NCBI RefSeq assembly: GCF_022844465.1 | Contig: NZ_JALHLP010000007.1 | Span: forward strand, 62,001-126,000 | DNA: 64,000 nucleotides | Direction of reading: 5' to 3' | Source: Bradyrhizobium sp. | GTDB lineage: Bacteria; Pseudomonadota; Alphaproteobacteria; Rhizobiales; Xanthobacteraceae | Part shown: piece by piece, positions 56,653-64,000 of the stretch | Layout: each line of letters begins with the position of its first letter | How positions within the stretch are numbered: the first letter of the stretch is position 1 | Position numbers and translations under genes: made by a program | The notes under the pieces: generated by a model | The model's input: the letters and a program-made list of their open reading frames with translations, nothing else | The model's database searches: none | What the model was told of the DNA's origin: nothing

Positions 56653-57137
56653 CAGTTCGCTCCTGCCTGGTTGCGCCGAAATCTTTCCCCGTAGCCGAGC
56701 ATGGCCCCGTGGGCTCCGGCGACGCCGAGTTCGAGGCTTGCCGCAATCCGCCGCGCCCGTTCCACGAAATGGGATTCAGCCTCCGGCGGACAGATCTCGC
56801 GGGCGGTGGCCTCGAACAGTTCGAGCCAGCGATCGAAATGCCCGGCATCGACCGGCAGCGGCAGATGTTTGGCCATCGGCGTACCGTGATAACGCCCTGT
56901 CATCAGCGCGACCGACGACCAGAAGGCGCACATCCGGGCGAGATGCGGCTCCCAATCCCTGATGCGGGCATCGAAGATCGGCGCCAGCACCGCGTCAGCG
57001 CGAACCTTGGCGTAGAAGCCGCGCACCAGGCGCTCGATCATCGCCTCGGTAATCCCGGTGCGTTCCATGATCTCGGCCGTGATCCGCTCGCGCCGCTCCG
57101 ATCCCGCCGCATTCGCTTCCATTCCGGTCGCCTTCAT
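56652..57137 (-). CDS. Group III truncated haemoglobin
   Basis: A 161-residue globin-like haem protein of the trHb III type. It has ERLVRGFYAKVRADAVLAPIF at the start of the core, WEPHLARMCAFWSSVALMTGRY and the proximal His in GHFDRWLELFE. Group III globins bind O2, NO or related ligands. ATG 57137 follows AGAGG; the frame upstream lacks globin sequence. It shares a long palindrome with the divergent NsrR-like gene, and a small membrane protein gene is coupled behind it. Confidence 0.88.
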   Translation of the reverse strand: MKATGMEANAAGSERRERITAEIMERTGITEAMIERLVRGFYAKVRADAVLAPIFDARIRDWEPHLARMCAFWSSVALMTGRYHGTPMAKHLPLPVDAGHFDRWLELFEATAREICPPEAESHFVERARRIAASLELGVAGAHGAMLGYGERFRRNQAGAN

Positions 57138-57144
57138 GATGCCT

Positions 57145-57173
57145 CTAAATAAGTATTTCATATACCTATTTAG
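57145..57173. promoter_or_regulatory. 29-base palindromic operator between globin and Rrf2 genes
   Basis: Arms of 12 bases match at 11 positions: CTAAATA then A, GTAT, spacer TTCAT, ATAC, then C and TATTTAG (57145-57173). It lies 8 bases upstream of the globin ATG and about 45 bases from the Rrf2 gene. The size and AT-rich form resemble an NsrR site. Confidence 0.7.
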
Positions 57174-57217
57174 CCGGCTATCATCGATTTGCAAGCCAAC
57201 CTTTTCGAGGACCACCC

Positions 57218-57646
57218 ATGCGCCTGACGTCGTTTACGGATTTTGCCTTGCGCGCCCTGATGCGGCTGGCGGGTGAGCCGGGCCGGACGTTCGCCACCAA
57301 TGAAATCGCGGCCGAGTTCGGCATTTCCCGCAACCATTTGGCCAAGGTGGTGCGCGACCTCGCCGATAGCGGCTTCATCAATACCCAGCGCGGCGTCGGC
57401 GGCGGGTTCGCGCTGGCGCGGCCTGCCGGGTCGATCACGATCGGCGAGGTGGTGCGAGCACTCGAAGGGCCGGCACTGGTCGAATGCTTCCGCGAGGATG
57501 GCGGCAGTTGCTTGCTGATGCCGCGCTGCCGGCTGAAGGCGAAGCTGGCCGCCGCCCGCGAAGCCTTCATGAGCGAACTCGACGCCACCACGCTGGCGGA
57601 ATGCGCCTATCCCGTACCAACCAGGAAAAGCCCGGCGCCCGCGTGA
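57218..57646 (+). CDS. NsrR-like Rrf2 family regulator
   Basis: A 142-residue Rrf2 regulator. It starts MRLTSFTDFALRALMRLAG, typical of NsrR, has the winged helix in NHLAKVVRDLADSGFINTQR, and three cysteines (Cys90, Cys98, Cys104) that can hold an iron-sulphur cluster. The spacing C-x7-C-x5-C is one variant of the NsrR pattern. NO would destroy the cluster and lift repression. It is divergent from the globin gene across a palindromic operator. Confidence 0.87.
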   Translation: MRLTSFTDFALRALMRLAGEPGRTFATNEIAAEFGISRNHLAKVVRDLADSGFINTQRGVGGGFALARPAGSITIGEVVRALEGPALVECFREDGGSCLLMPRCRLKAKLAAAREAFMSELDATTLAECAYPVPTRKSPAPA

Positions 57647-57717
57647 CGGCCGCAACATCCCTGGGTGCCGCGCATGGCACCGGCGGTTTCGTTTCGTGAC
57701 CGACCAGCCCGACGCTA

Positions 57718-58515
57718 TCAGCGCTCTGCGCTCGAATGTGGCGACCCATCGCCCGCCAGATCCGGGCGCAAGATCGGCGGGTAGTTCGTGGCCAGGACCG
57801 GAACGATGTGCGCTGGAACCGAAGCCTGGCGCGTTGCTCCGGCCGGCTTCCCGTCGGTGACCCTGACGCGGCTGTTGCCGTTGAGCGATTTGACGGTTGA
57901 AGAGTGGCCGTTGAGTTTCTTGTTTGGCGCGCGCTCGGCCCTGGCCCGTTTTTCGGTCAGCGTTTTTGCGAGCTTTTTCTTCTTCAGCTGTTCTTTCAGC
58001 TTCTCCTTGGCTTTCGCCAGCTTCTCCGCCTTCTTTTTCGCCTTCCGCTCGGCCTTGGCCTTCAGGCGGGCTCTTTCCGCCCGCGCCTCGGCGCGCTGCT
58101 TCTTGCGCTTCTTCTCGCAGGCCGCGCATTTGCAGCCGATCGGCTTGAGGTAGGCCTTGAAATACTCGGTGCCGTAATCGTAGTTGATTTCATCGCCAGG
58201 CTCGATGTTCTTGATGGCGCGGATGAAGACCTTGCGCTTGCGCGGGCGAACCTCGGATTCCGCGTTCGGCTTGCAGGCGTGGTTGATGTAGCGGGCGACG
58301 TTCGCGCGCACCGACCCATCGATGGTCCAGCGGTCGTTCAGCTGGAACAGATATTTGTTCTCGATCGCATCGTCTTTCTTCTTCTTGCAATCCAGCAGCG
58401 GGCCAAGATATCGGACTATTCGAGTGCCCTTCTTGATCCGCTTGGTGGCGAAGAGGCCAAGGCCGGTGCGGGAGCGGCCGACGCGATAGGGCTTTTTCGA
58501 CGATATGGTGGACAT
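57718..58515 (-). CDS. SET-domain protein with Lys/Ala-rich tail
   Basis: A 265-residue protein whose N-terminal ~135 residues form a SET lysine-methyltransferase domain: GRSRTGLGLFATKRIKKG, RYINHACKPN (75-84), EINYDYG (109-115) and a CxC...C post-SET-like cluster (CKCAAC, 128-133). From about 134 to 205 it is an unbroken Lys/Ala/Arg/Glu-rich helix, then a Ser/Pro-rich end. It would use SAM to methylate lysine on a protein. Start at ATG 58515. Bacterial SET proteins are scattered and substrates mostly unknown. Confidence 0.9.
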   Translation of the reverse strand: MSTISSKKPYRVGRSRTGLGLFATKRIKKGTRIVRYLGPLLDCKKKKDDAIENKYLFQLNDRWTIDGSVRANVARYINHACKPNAESEVRPRKRKVFIRAIKNIEPGDEINYDYGTEYFKAYLKPIGCKCAACEKKRKKQRAEARAERARLKAKAERKAKKKAEKLAKAKEKLKEQLKKKKLAKTLTEKRARAERAPNKKLNGHSSTVKSLNGNSRVRVTDGKPAGATRQASVPAHIVPVLATNYPPILRPDLAGDGSPHSSAER

Positions 58516-58674
58516 TATGGCTATATGACTTGCACGCTTGGGAAACGAGGACCTGCGAAGCCGCCCTTCTAGGACGATTCCGCGCCAATGTCAGGTGCTT
58601 CGCCGCATTCTCCTGAACCTTCCCCAGAATGCATGCGTCATATGACCGGGTTCCCGAAGACAGCGAGTGACTGG

Positions 58675-59298
58675 ATGAAGCCTTTGCCTTGCTTGCGACC
58701 CGGCACCTTGGTCGTCACGGTACTGTCATGCGCGTCGCTTGGCTCGACCGCATCGGCGAGCGCCCAAACATTCAGCAGCAGCTATACATCGACGGTGCCG
58801 AAAGACTGCCGGCTGGTCGGCCGGCCGAACGGGCTCGACGACAGCACGACGCGGGTGTGTCCCGGTAGATCGGCCCTGGTGGTGCTGGTCAGCGAAGGCG
58901 ATCTACGCGAAACCGTATCGGTCGGCCGCAACCGCGCAGAAGCAGCAAAGGAACCGGCGTCGGGTTCCGGGTTCGGGCCGTTCAATTCGACCGCCCACAC
59001 GGTCGAATGGCGCGCGGTGGACGGCAGGCCGTTCGCGATCATCCAGCGCTGGTTGATCGCCGACAATGACGACCCCGACAAGAACGGCCGCCCGATCGCC
59101 AAGCCGGTGCTGGCGGTGACGCGACTGCCGCCGGGAGCGGTCTGTCACGTCGCCTATATCGACGGCCAGGCCAACCGCAACCCGAACGAACTCGCCCGCC
59201 AGGCGGCCAACGATTTCGCGCGCGACTTCAAATGCGGCAAGGACGAGGCGAAAGTGATCGGCGAGCGCGGCCGCGCGGTGGAACTGGCAAAGCGTTAG
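58675..59298 (+). CDS. Secreted hypothetical protein, 207 residues
   Basis: A leader (about 1-30, TLVVTVLSCASLGSTASASAQ) leads into a mature part with a VPKDCRLVGRPNG start, a Cys in TRVCPGRS and others at VCHVAY and FKCGK. A beta-rich middle (HTVEWRAVDGRPFAIIQRW) follows. The pattern suits a periplasmic protein with disulphides. ATG 58675 is the start closest to the leader. I do not recognise the family. Confidence 0.7.
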   Translation: MKPLPCLRPGTLVVTVLSCASLGSTASASAQTFSSSYTSTVPKDCRLVGRPNGLDDSTTRVCPGRSALVVLVSEGDLRETVSVGRNRAEAAKEPASGSGFGPFNSTAHTVEWRAVDGRPFAIIQRWLIADNDDPDKNGRPIAKPVLAVTRLPPGAVCHVAYIDGQANRNPNELARQAANDFARDFKCGKDEAKVIGERGRAVELAKR

Positions 59299-59384
59299 TC
59301 AGTGGCGCATCGTTGCCGCGTCAACGGCAAGGCTTTAGAGTGCGCCCGACCATGGATCATGACGACATCAAACCGGGAGCGGCG

Positions 59385-59720
59385 ATGCAGACGAAATTGA
59401 TTGCTCTCCTAGTTGCCGGCTTCGCGCTCAGCGGCTGCTGCGCGTCGGGCACCGGCTGCCCCTCACCGAGCGCGGGCATGCCGCTCGCATGGGACGGGTT
59501 GGGCGAAGCGCCGACGGCAGATGGCGAGCCTGGCACGGAGACCCGGCCGAAGCGAAGCACCGCCCGCAGTCGCGAGATTATTGTCGGCCCGCTGATTGAG
59601 CGCCGCTCCACGTCGGCTGCCCAATCGCGCCCCGAAGAGCAGTGGACCCGGGGGCCCGTTGAAGACCGCGAGGCAGATGCAAGACTTTCGCGCCAGATCA
59701 TGATTTGCCGGGATTGCTGA
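59385..59720 (+). CDS. Small lipoprotein, 111 residues
   Basis: A lipoprotein leader (about 1-17) ends in the lipobox ALSGC, with C-C-x-x-G-x-x-C just after. GGGAG precedes ATG 59385. The mature part is short, proline-rich at first, then basic and helical (REIIVGPLIERR). It is probably anchored in the outer membrane. No function can be given. Confidence 0.7.
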   Translation: MQTKLIALLVAGFALSGCCASGTGCPSPSAGMPLAWDGLGEAPTADGEPGTETRPKRSTARSREIIVGPLIERRSTSAAQSRPEEQWTRGPVEDREADARLSRQIMICRDC

Positions 59721-59781
59721 GCCCCGGATGTTGCCATCCGCCGCGCCGGACAGTCCATCGCCTCGCCAACAAGGCCGGTGC

Positions 59782-60513
59782 CTACTGGCCCGGCGGCCGG
59801 CTCACGGTCGAGCGCAGCATCGCGTCCAGCAACTGGTCAACTCCGGTGCCTTCCGGCAGCCGGCGCTGGATGTCCTTCAGCCTGCCGTCGAGCAACAGCG
59901 TTGTGAACCCGTGGACCAGCGACCACGCCCGCGCGATCGCGGCGGCCTGGTCGAGCGACAGCGGCGGCGGCGCCTCGCCCGAGGGCGTCGGCTTGCGGCC
60001 GGCGCCGACCGCGCTCGCCAACCCCTCGAACGAGGCGCTTGCCGCCTCGCGCAGCGAGGGCCGCGTCATGTCGAGCCGCTCGGTTCGGAACATCAGGCCG
60101 TACATGCCGGGACGCGCCTGCGCATAGGCGACATAGGCCTTGGCGCGGGCCATCGCCTTCATCAGCGGCAGCGTTTCGGTATTGCCGGCCGCCGCCATCG
60201 CTGCGTTGAAACGGCGGAAGCCGATGGCTGCGAGTTCGCTGAGCAGCCCGGTGAGATCGCCGAAATGATGCGTGGGCGCGGCATGCGAAACGCCGGCCTC
60301 GCGCGCCACCGCCCGCAGCGTCAGGCCCGGCATCCCGTCGCGTTCCAGCACCCGCTCGGCGGCGGCGAGCAGGGCGTCGTGCAGGTCACCGTGATGATAG
60401 GGCGCCTCGCCGAGCGGACGACGCCGCCGGGCAGCCGCCGTTGCGGCCACCGGTCCCGCCGGACGGCGTTTGGCGGCGGGCCGGGTCGTTCTCTCTCTTG
60501 ATGATCTGGTCAT
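59782..60513 (-). CDS. TetR-family transcriptional regulator
   Basis: A 243-residue repressor. The N-terminus is basic, then comes the TetR helix-turn-helix (residues about 40-85: HGDLHDALLAAAERVLERDG, LTLRAVAREAGVSHAAPTHHFGD) and a helical ligand domain with a C-terminal WHG-type region (AWSLVHGFTTLLLDG). It is divergent from the carotenoid oxygenase gene, with two palindromes between that fit TetR operators. The likely target is that gene and itself. Confidence 0.9.
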   Translation of the reverse strand: MTRSSRERTTRPAAKRRPAGPVAATAAARRRRPLGEAPYHHGDLHDALLAAAERVLERDGMPGLTLRAVAREAGVSHAAPTHHFGDLTGLLSELAAIGFRRFNAAMAAAGNTETLPLMKAMARAKAYVAYAQARPGMYGLMFRTERLDMTRPSLREAASASFEGLASAVGAGRKPTPSGEAPPPLSLDQAAAIARAWSLVHGFTTLLLDGRLKDIQRRLPEGTGVDQLLDAMLRSTVSRPPGQ

Positions 60514-60535
60514 GGCTCAACTTATAACCTCAATT

Positions 60536-60548
60536 TTTACACTGTAAA
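60536..60548. promoter_or_regulatory. TetR operator, copy 1
   Basis: TTTAC-ACT-GTAAA is a perfect 5-3-5 palindrome 22 bases before the tetR start. It matches the core of the site at 60588-60604. Confidence 0.65.
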
Positions 60549-60587
60549 GATTTAGCTTGACGGCCGTTGAGAACGTCCCTAATGATA

Positions 60588-60604
60588 TCTTTACGGTGTA
60601 AAGA
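60588..60604. promoter_or_regulatory. TetR operator, copy 2
   Basis: TCTTTAC-GGT-GTAAAGA is a perfect 17-base palindrome (7-3-7) 20 bases before the carotenoid oxygenase ATG. With copy 1 it would repress both divergent genes. Confidence 0.75.
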
Positions 60605-60624
60605 TTTGCCTGGAGGAACGCCCG

Positions 60625-62028
60625 ATGCGCGACAAGGCCATGACCGAGCCGCCCCGAAACAATCTCGCCCCGATACCGATGGAGTGCGACGCGCCGCATC
60701 TGAAGATCACCGGCGAATTGCCGCGCGAGCTCAACGGCACGCTTTATCGCAACGGCCCGAACCCGCAATTCGACGCGCCCGGCGCCCACTGGTTCGTCGG
60801 CGACGGCATGCTGCACGCGTTCCATCTGGAGAACCGCCGCGCCAGCTACCGCAACCGCTGGGTCCGCACCCCGAAATGGCTGGCCGAGCACGACGCCGGC
60901 CGCGCCCTGTTCGGCGGCTTCGGCCGCAAGTTGCCCGATGCGCCGGCCTTGACCACCGACGATGGCGGCGTCGCCAACACCAACATCATCTTCCACGCCG
61001 GCCGGCTGCTGGCGCTGGAGGAAGGCCGCCTGCCGACCGAGATCGAGCCCGGCACGCTCAACCGAAAAGGCTATTGCGACTATGCCGGGGCCATCAAGGG
61101 GCCGTTCACGGCGCATCCCAAGATCGATCCCGTGACCGGCGAGATGGCGTTCTTCGGCTACAACGCCGCTGGCCCCCTGACGGCGACCCTCTCCTTTGGA
61201 ACCGTCAATGCGTCCGGCGTGGTGACGCGGTTCGATCGCCTCGAGGCGCCCTACGCCAGCATGGTCCACGATTTCATCGTCACCGAAAACCACCTGCTGT
61301 TTCCGATCCTGCCCATCACCGGCAGCATGGAGCGGGCGATGCGCGGCAAGCCGCCCTACGCCTGGGAGCCCGAGAAAGGCGCCTGTGTCGGCGTGATGAA
61401 GCGCAACGGGTCGGCGCGCGACATCACCTGGTTCCGCGCCGAAAGCTGCTTCGTCTTCCACGTCATGAACGCGTGGGAGGACGGCAATCGCATCGTTGCC
61501 GACGTCATGCAGTCCGAGGAAGCGCCGCTGTTCACCCATCCCGACGGCACCAAGACGGATCCGGCAAAGTCCTGCGCCAGGCACTGCCGCTGGACCTTCG
61601 ACCTCGCCGGCAATACCGACCGCTTCACGCAGAGCTATCTCGACGACCTCACCGGCGAATTTCCGCGCATCGATGACCGCCGCGCGGGACGGGCGAACCG
61701 CCATGACTGGTACGCCTGCGCCAACCCTGATCTGCCGATGTTCGGCGCGCTATCCGGCATTGTCCATGTCGACGGCCATGGCAAGCGGCTAGGCAAATAT
61801 CTGCTGCCGGCCGGCGACACCATTTCCGAACCCGTTTTCGTCGAGCGCGCCGCCGATGCCGCCGAGGGCGACGGCTGGCTGCTGTCGGCGGTCTGGCGCG
61901 CCCGGGAGAACCGCAGCGATCTGGCGGTGTTCAACGCCGCCGATATCGAGGCTGGCCCGGTCGCGCTGGTGCATCTCGGCCATCGCGTGCCGGACGGCTT
62001 CCACGGCAATTGGTTCAATGCGGCCTGA
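60625..62028 (+). CDS. Carotenoid oxygenase family dioxygenase
   Basis: A 467-residue non-haem iron dioxygenase of the RPE65/apocarotenoid type. The four His ligands appear in AHPKID, SMVHDFIVT, FVFHVMNAW and the final GFHGNWF. LNGTLYRNGPNPQFD and HWFVGDGMLHAF are the family start. Members cleave carotenoids, stilbenes or lignin-like phenylpropenoids. GGAGG precedes ATG 60625. A divergent TetR gene with two operators controls it. Loss of four-helix partners is not expected; it acts alone. Confidence 0.92.
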   Translation: MRDKAMTEPPRNNLAPIPMECDAPHLKITGELPRELNGTLYRNGPNPQFDAPGAHWFVGDGMLHAFHLENRRASYRNRWVRTPKWLAEHDAGRALFGGFGRKLPDAPALTTDDGGVANTNIIFHAGRLLALEEGRLPTEIEPGTLNRKGYCDYAGAIKGPFTAHPKIDPVTGEMAFFGYNAAGPLTATLSFGTVNASGVVTRFDRLEAPYASMVHDFIVTENHLLFPILPITGSMERAMRGKPPYAWEPEKGACVGVMKRNGSARDITWFRAESCFVFHVMNAWEDGNRIVADVMQSEEAPLFTHPDGTKTDPAKSCARHCRWTFDLAGNTDRFTQSYLDDLTGEFPRIDDRRAGRANRHDWYACANPDLPMFGALSGIVHVDGHGKRLGKYLLPAGDTISEPVFVERAADAAEGDGWLLSAVWRARENRSDLAVFNAADIEAGPVALVHLGHRVPDGFHGNWFNAA

Positions 62029-62048
62029 GATCCGAACCAGTCAACCGC

Positions 62049-62092
62049 CGTCATTCCGGGGCATCGCGCAGCGATGAACCCGGAATCCAGAG
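62049..62092. repeat. Dispersed palindromic repeat, family B, short form
   Basis: CGTCATTCCGGGGCATCG and CGATGAACCCGGAATCCAG repeat the ends of the 20789 element. It lies 20 bases after the carotenoid oxygenase stop. Confidence 0.75.
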
Positions 62093-62117
62093 ATTACAAG
62101 CACAAGATTTGTGAGAG

Positions 62118-62531
62118 ATGCACATGCAGATGCCCTCCATCACCGCGGCCTACCTCGCCGTCCTCGCCTTGCTCTACACGGTTCTCGCGGCGCAGGTCGG
62201 CAGGCTGCGCCGGGGCAACCGGATAGCTTTCGGCGACAATGGAAACCCGGAGCTGCGCAGCGCGATTCGCGCCCACGCCAACTTCATCGAATACGTGCCG
62301 ATCATCGCGCTGATGGTCGCGATGCTGGAAATGTCAGGTCTGCCGGCGATGGGGGTGCATCTGTTGATGCTCGCGCTGTTGCTGTCGCGGCTGTTGCATC
62401 CGCTCGGCATGTACGCCGCGCCCAATACGCTGCAATTCCGTATCGGCCGGATCGGCGGCATTGCGATCACGCTGCTCCTGCTGCCCGCCTGCGCCGTGAT
62501 GATCCTGTGGCGCACGCTGATGGTCATCTAG
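62118..62531 (+). CDS. MAPEG family membrane protein
   Basis: A 137-residue inner-membrane protein with four helices of the MAPEG type. ITAAYLAVLALLYTVLAAQV is followed by the family motif RIAFGDNGNPELRSAIRAHANFIEY and later SRLLHPLGMY. Members handle glutathione and lipid or hydrophobic thiol substrates. The starts ATG 62118 and 62124 are both possible. No clear ribosome site separates them. Confidence 0.85.
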   Translation: MHMQMPSITAAYLAVLALLYTVLAAQVGRLRRGNRIAFGDNGNPELRSAIRAHANFIEYVPIIALMVAMLEMSGLPAMGVHLLMLALLLSRLLHPLGMYAAPNTLQFRIGRIGGIAITLLLLPACAVMILWRTLMVI

Positions 62532-62646
62532 GTTTGAAAAAACTCCCTGCAAATAAACCATTCCTCATCACCTCGTTTTAATTCCGGCGGTCCAGGGATT
62601 GATTGCGCCCGGATCAGCCGCAACCCGATCAGCGGAGAGCAAGCCC

Positions 62647-63204
62647 ATGAAGGACGTATTCGCCAAACTGGCCGCCGATTTCTTCTCCACCATCCTGTTC
62701 GTCGCGGTCTACCTCGCCACCGACAATGTGCTGCTGGCAACCGGCGTGGCGATCGCGGGCGCCGTCGGTCAGGTGGTCTACGCGCGCGTCAAGGGCCATC
62801 CGCTCGGCTACATGACCTGGGCCAGCCTTGCGCTCGTCATCGTGCTTGGTAGCGCGACGCTGCTGACCCACGACCCGCGCTTCGTGCTGGTGAAGCCGGC
62901 GATCGGGCATTTTGCGATCGGCGTCATCATGCTCAAGCGCGGCTGGCTGTTGCGCTATGTGCCGCCGATCGTGACCGAGACCATTCCGGAATACGTCACC
63001 TTCGCGGGCTATGCCTGGGCCGCGCTGATGTTCGCGCTCGGCGCCGGCACCATCGCGGTGGCGCTGACCGGCGACATGAAGCTGTGGACGTTCTATGTGA
63101 CGGTGGTTCTGGTCGGGGCCAAGGTTGCGGCTTTTGCAATTCAATACGTCGCGTTTCGTATTTCGGTCGGCAGCCGGATTCGCGCCGCCGCCCAGCGCGC
63201 CTGA
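62647..63204 (+). CDS. YciB/IspZ-like inner-membrane protein
   Basis: A 185-residue polytopic protein with five to six helices resembling septation protein YciB/IspZ: FFSTILFVAVYLAT, GQVVYARVKGHPLGYMTWASL, then FVLVKPAIGHFAIGVIML, which carries the family's KP turn. It may influence cell-envelope synthesis at division, by family. CGGAGAG lies before ATG 62647. The earlier frame has no helices. Confidence 0.75.
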   Translation: MKDVFAKLAADFFSTILFVAVYLATDNVLLATGVAIAGAVGQVVYARVKGHPLGYMTWASLALVIVLGSATLLTHDPRFVLVKPAIGHFAIGVIMLKRGWLLRYVPPIVTETIPEYVTFAGYAWAALMFALGAGTIAVALTGDMKLWTFYVTVVLVGAKVAAFAIQYVAFRISVGSRIRAAAQRA

Positions 63205-63330
63205 AAAATACGCGGCAAAAAGAGGCTTGAGACACTTGGGCTTGTGTGGCGAGATGGGTTATACCGCCGCCGGGTTCAGCGGGATCTTGCAAGCCATTCC
63301 GGTTTGCAGGGAAATGTCGGGGAGACCAAG

Positions 63331-63627
63331 ATGGCCGTGGACGGAAACTGGAACATTACCATGAGCACGCCGATGGGCGAGCGCAAGGCCACGCTCACGG
63401 TGAAGAGCGCGGGCGGCACCCTGACGGGTACGCAGGGCGCCGACGGCAATTCCGGCGAAATCTTCGACGGCACCGTGAATGGCGACGACGTCGCCTGGAA
63501 GATCTCCATCACCAACCCGATGCCGCTGACGCTCGCCTTCACCGGCAAGGTCTCCGGCGACAGCATGTCCGGCGAAATGGGCATCGGCCCGATGGGCAGC
63601 TTCCCGTTCACGGGAATGCGGGCGTAA
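63331..63627 (+). CDS. Conserved-looking hypothetical beta-rich protein, 98 residues
   Basis: A soluble all-beta protein. Short strands alternate: NWNITMSTPMGERKATLTV, GGTLTGTQGADGNSGEIFDG, VAWKISI, LTLAFTGKVSGDSMSGEM. GGGGAG precedes ATG 63331. The repeats suggest a barrel or lipocalin-like small binding fold. No leader. The upstream frame (to 63244) lacks this regularity. Function unknown. Confidence 0.7.
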   Translation: MAVDGNWNITMSTPMGERKATLTVKSAGGTLTGTQGADGNSGEIFDGTVNGDDVAWKISITNPMPLTLAFTGKVSGDSMSGEMGIGPMGSFPFTGMRA

Positions 63628-63756
63628 CTTCCGGCTCCGAGCCGTTTCGCGCTCGGCCGTTACGCGCGGGCCGGCCCCGCGCATCGGGCATCTCCGGGAG
63701 GTTGATGGCAAGGACGCGCAACGCGCCCTTGCCCGGCCATAACGAGGTGGCGGCTC

Positions 63757-64000
63757 TCACCCCAGATTCAGTTCCTTGAAGAAATCGTTGCCCTTGTCGT
63801 CGATGATGATGAAGGCCGGGAAGTCCTCGACCTCGATCCGCCAGATCGCTTCCATGCCGAGCTCGGGATATTCCACCACCTCTACCTTCTTGATGCAGTG
63901 CTCGGCGAGGTTGGCCGCCGCGCCGCCGATCGAGCCGAGATAGAAGCCGCCGTGCTTCTTGCAGGCCTCGCGCACCGCGGGCGCGCGGTTGCCCTTGGCC
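63757..64000 (-). CDS. Class I fumarate hydratase, C-terminal part only
   Basis: The frame is open to the end of the window, so the gene starts beyond base 64000. The visible residues end the beta domain of the iron-sulphur (class I) fumarase: [53 protein letters not shown], closing ELNLG. It interconverts fumarate and malate. Confidence 0.9.
   Translation of the reverse strand, partial: AKGNRAPAVREACKKHGGFYLGSIGGAAANLAEHCIKKVEVVEYPELGMEAIWRIEVEDFPAFIIIDDKGNDFFKELNLG

Overview
The window is GC-rich and densely coded, and reads as the chromosome of a Rhizobiales alphaproteobacterium, most like Bradyrhizobium or a close relative in the Nitrobacteraceae. Supporting signs are a single-chain GcvP, the F1-ATPase zeta-inhibitor family protein, an alphaproteobacterial LexA box (GTTC-N7-GTTC) upstream of recA, and many Twin-Arg and branched-chain-type ABC systems. 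Several families of dispersed palindromic intergenic repeats, of a kind I associate with Bradyrhizobium, also fit. No species call is possible from sequence reading alone.

Layout. Bases 1-5.1 kb hold the end of a DMT exporter, a purQ-purS-purC block on the minus strand, an ATPase-inhibitor-like gene, and a LysR regulator divergent from a PEP mutase/isocitrate-lyase-like enzyme. From 5.2 to 8.3 kb come a frameshifted small gene, a hypothetical, a TTT-type binding protein, an outer-membrane protein and a decayed gene. From 8.3 to 22.4 kb is core metabolism and information: a TrmJ-like methyltransferase carrying a DUF559 domain, icd, a cyclic-nucleotide-gated K+ channel, cytochrome c, alaS, a tandem glycine riboswitch driving gcvT-gcvH-gcvP, and recA.

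From about 22.5 to 27.6 kb, directly upstream of recA, lies an AT-richer accessory island. It is bracketed by IS21-like multiple terminal repeats and followed by a truncated IS1595-like transposase inside 14-bp inverted repeats. It carries a coupled pair of small membrane proteins, a 284-residue unknown, an IS1-like transposase, a 222-residue winged-helix-like unknown and two abnormal tRNA genes. One is Val-like with a broken anticodon stem. The other is a serine-type long-arm tRNA whose anticodon reads GUC (Asp).

From 27.7 to 33.4 kb are two single-domain response regulators, several small or secreted hypotheticals, a thioesterase and a secreted caspase-like peptidase. From 33.6 to 39.5 kb a TpsB transporter is divergent from a FecR-domain protein and a CHASE2-PAS-GGDEF-EAL protein. 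Then come an overlapping acetyltransferase/JmjC-like pair, a NIPSNAP protein and a DsbA-like protein.

From 43.3 to 51.4 kb is a coherent amide uptake and hydrolysis unit: a complete five-component Urt/Liv-type ABC transporter, an amidase, a signal-peptide-less AmiC-like binding protein, and a divergent MarR gene with palindromic operators. From 51.5 to 56.4 kb a GMC oxidoreductase and GST operon (with a divergent LysR) adjoins an XRE-MmyB regulator. The regulator's likely 27-bp operator recurs, identical, in front of a membrane-protein gene 3.5 kb away. From 56.5 to 57.6 kb is a probable NO-response pair (truncated globin plus NsrR-like Rrf2) sharing one long palindrome. The end of the window has a SET-domain protein, a secreted unknown, a lipoprotein, TetR/carotenoid oxygenase with two palindromic operators, MAPEG and YciB-like membrane proteins, and the 3' end of a class I fumarase.
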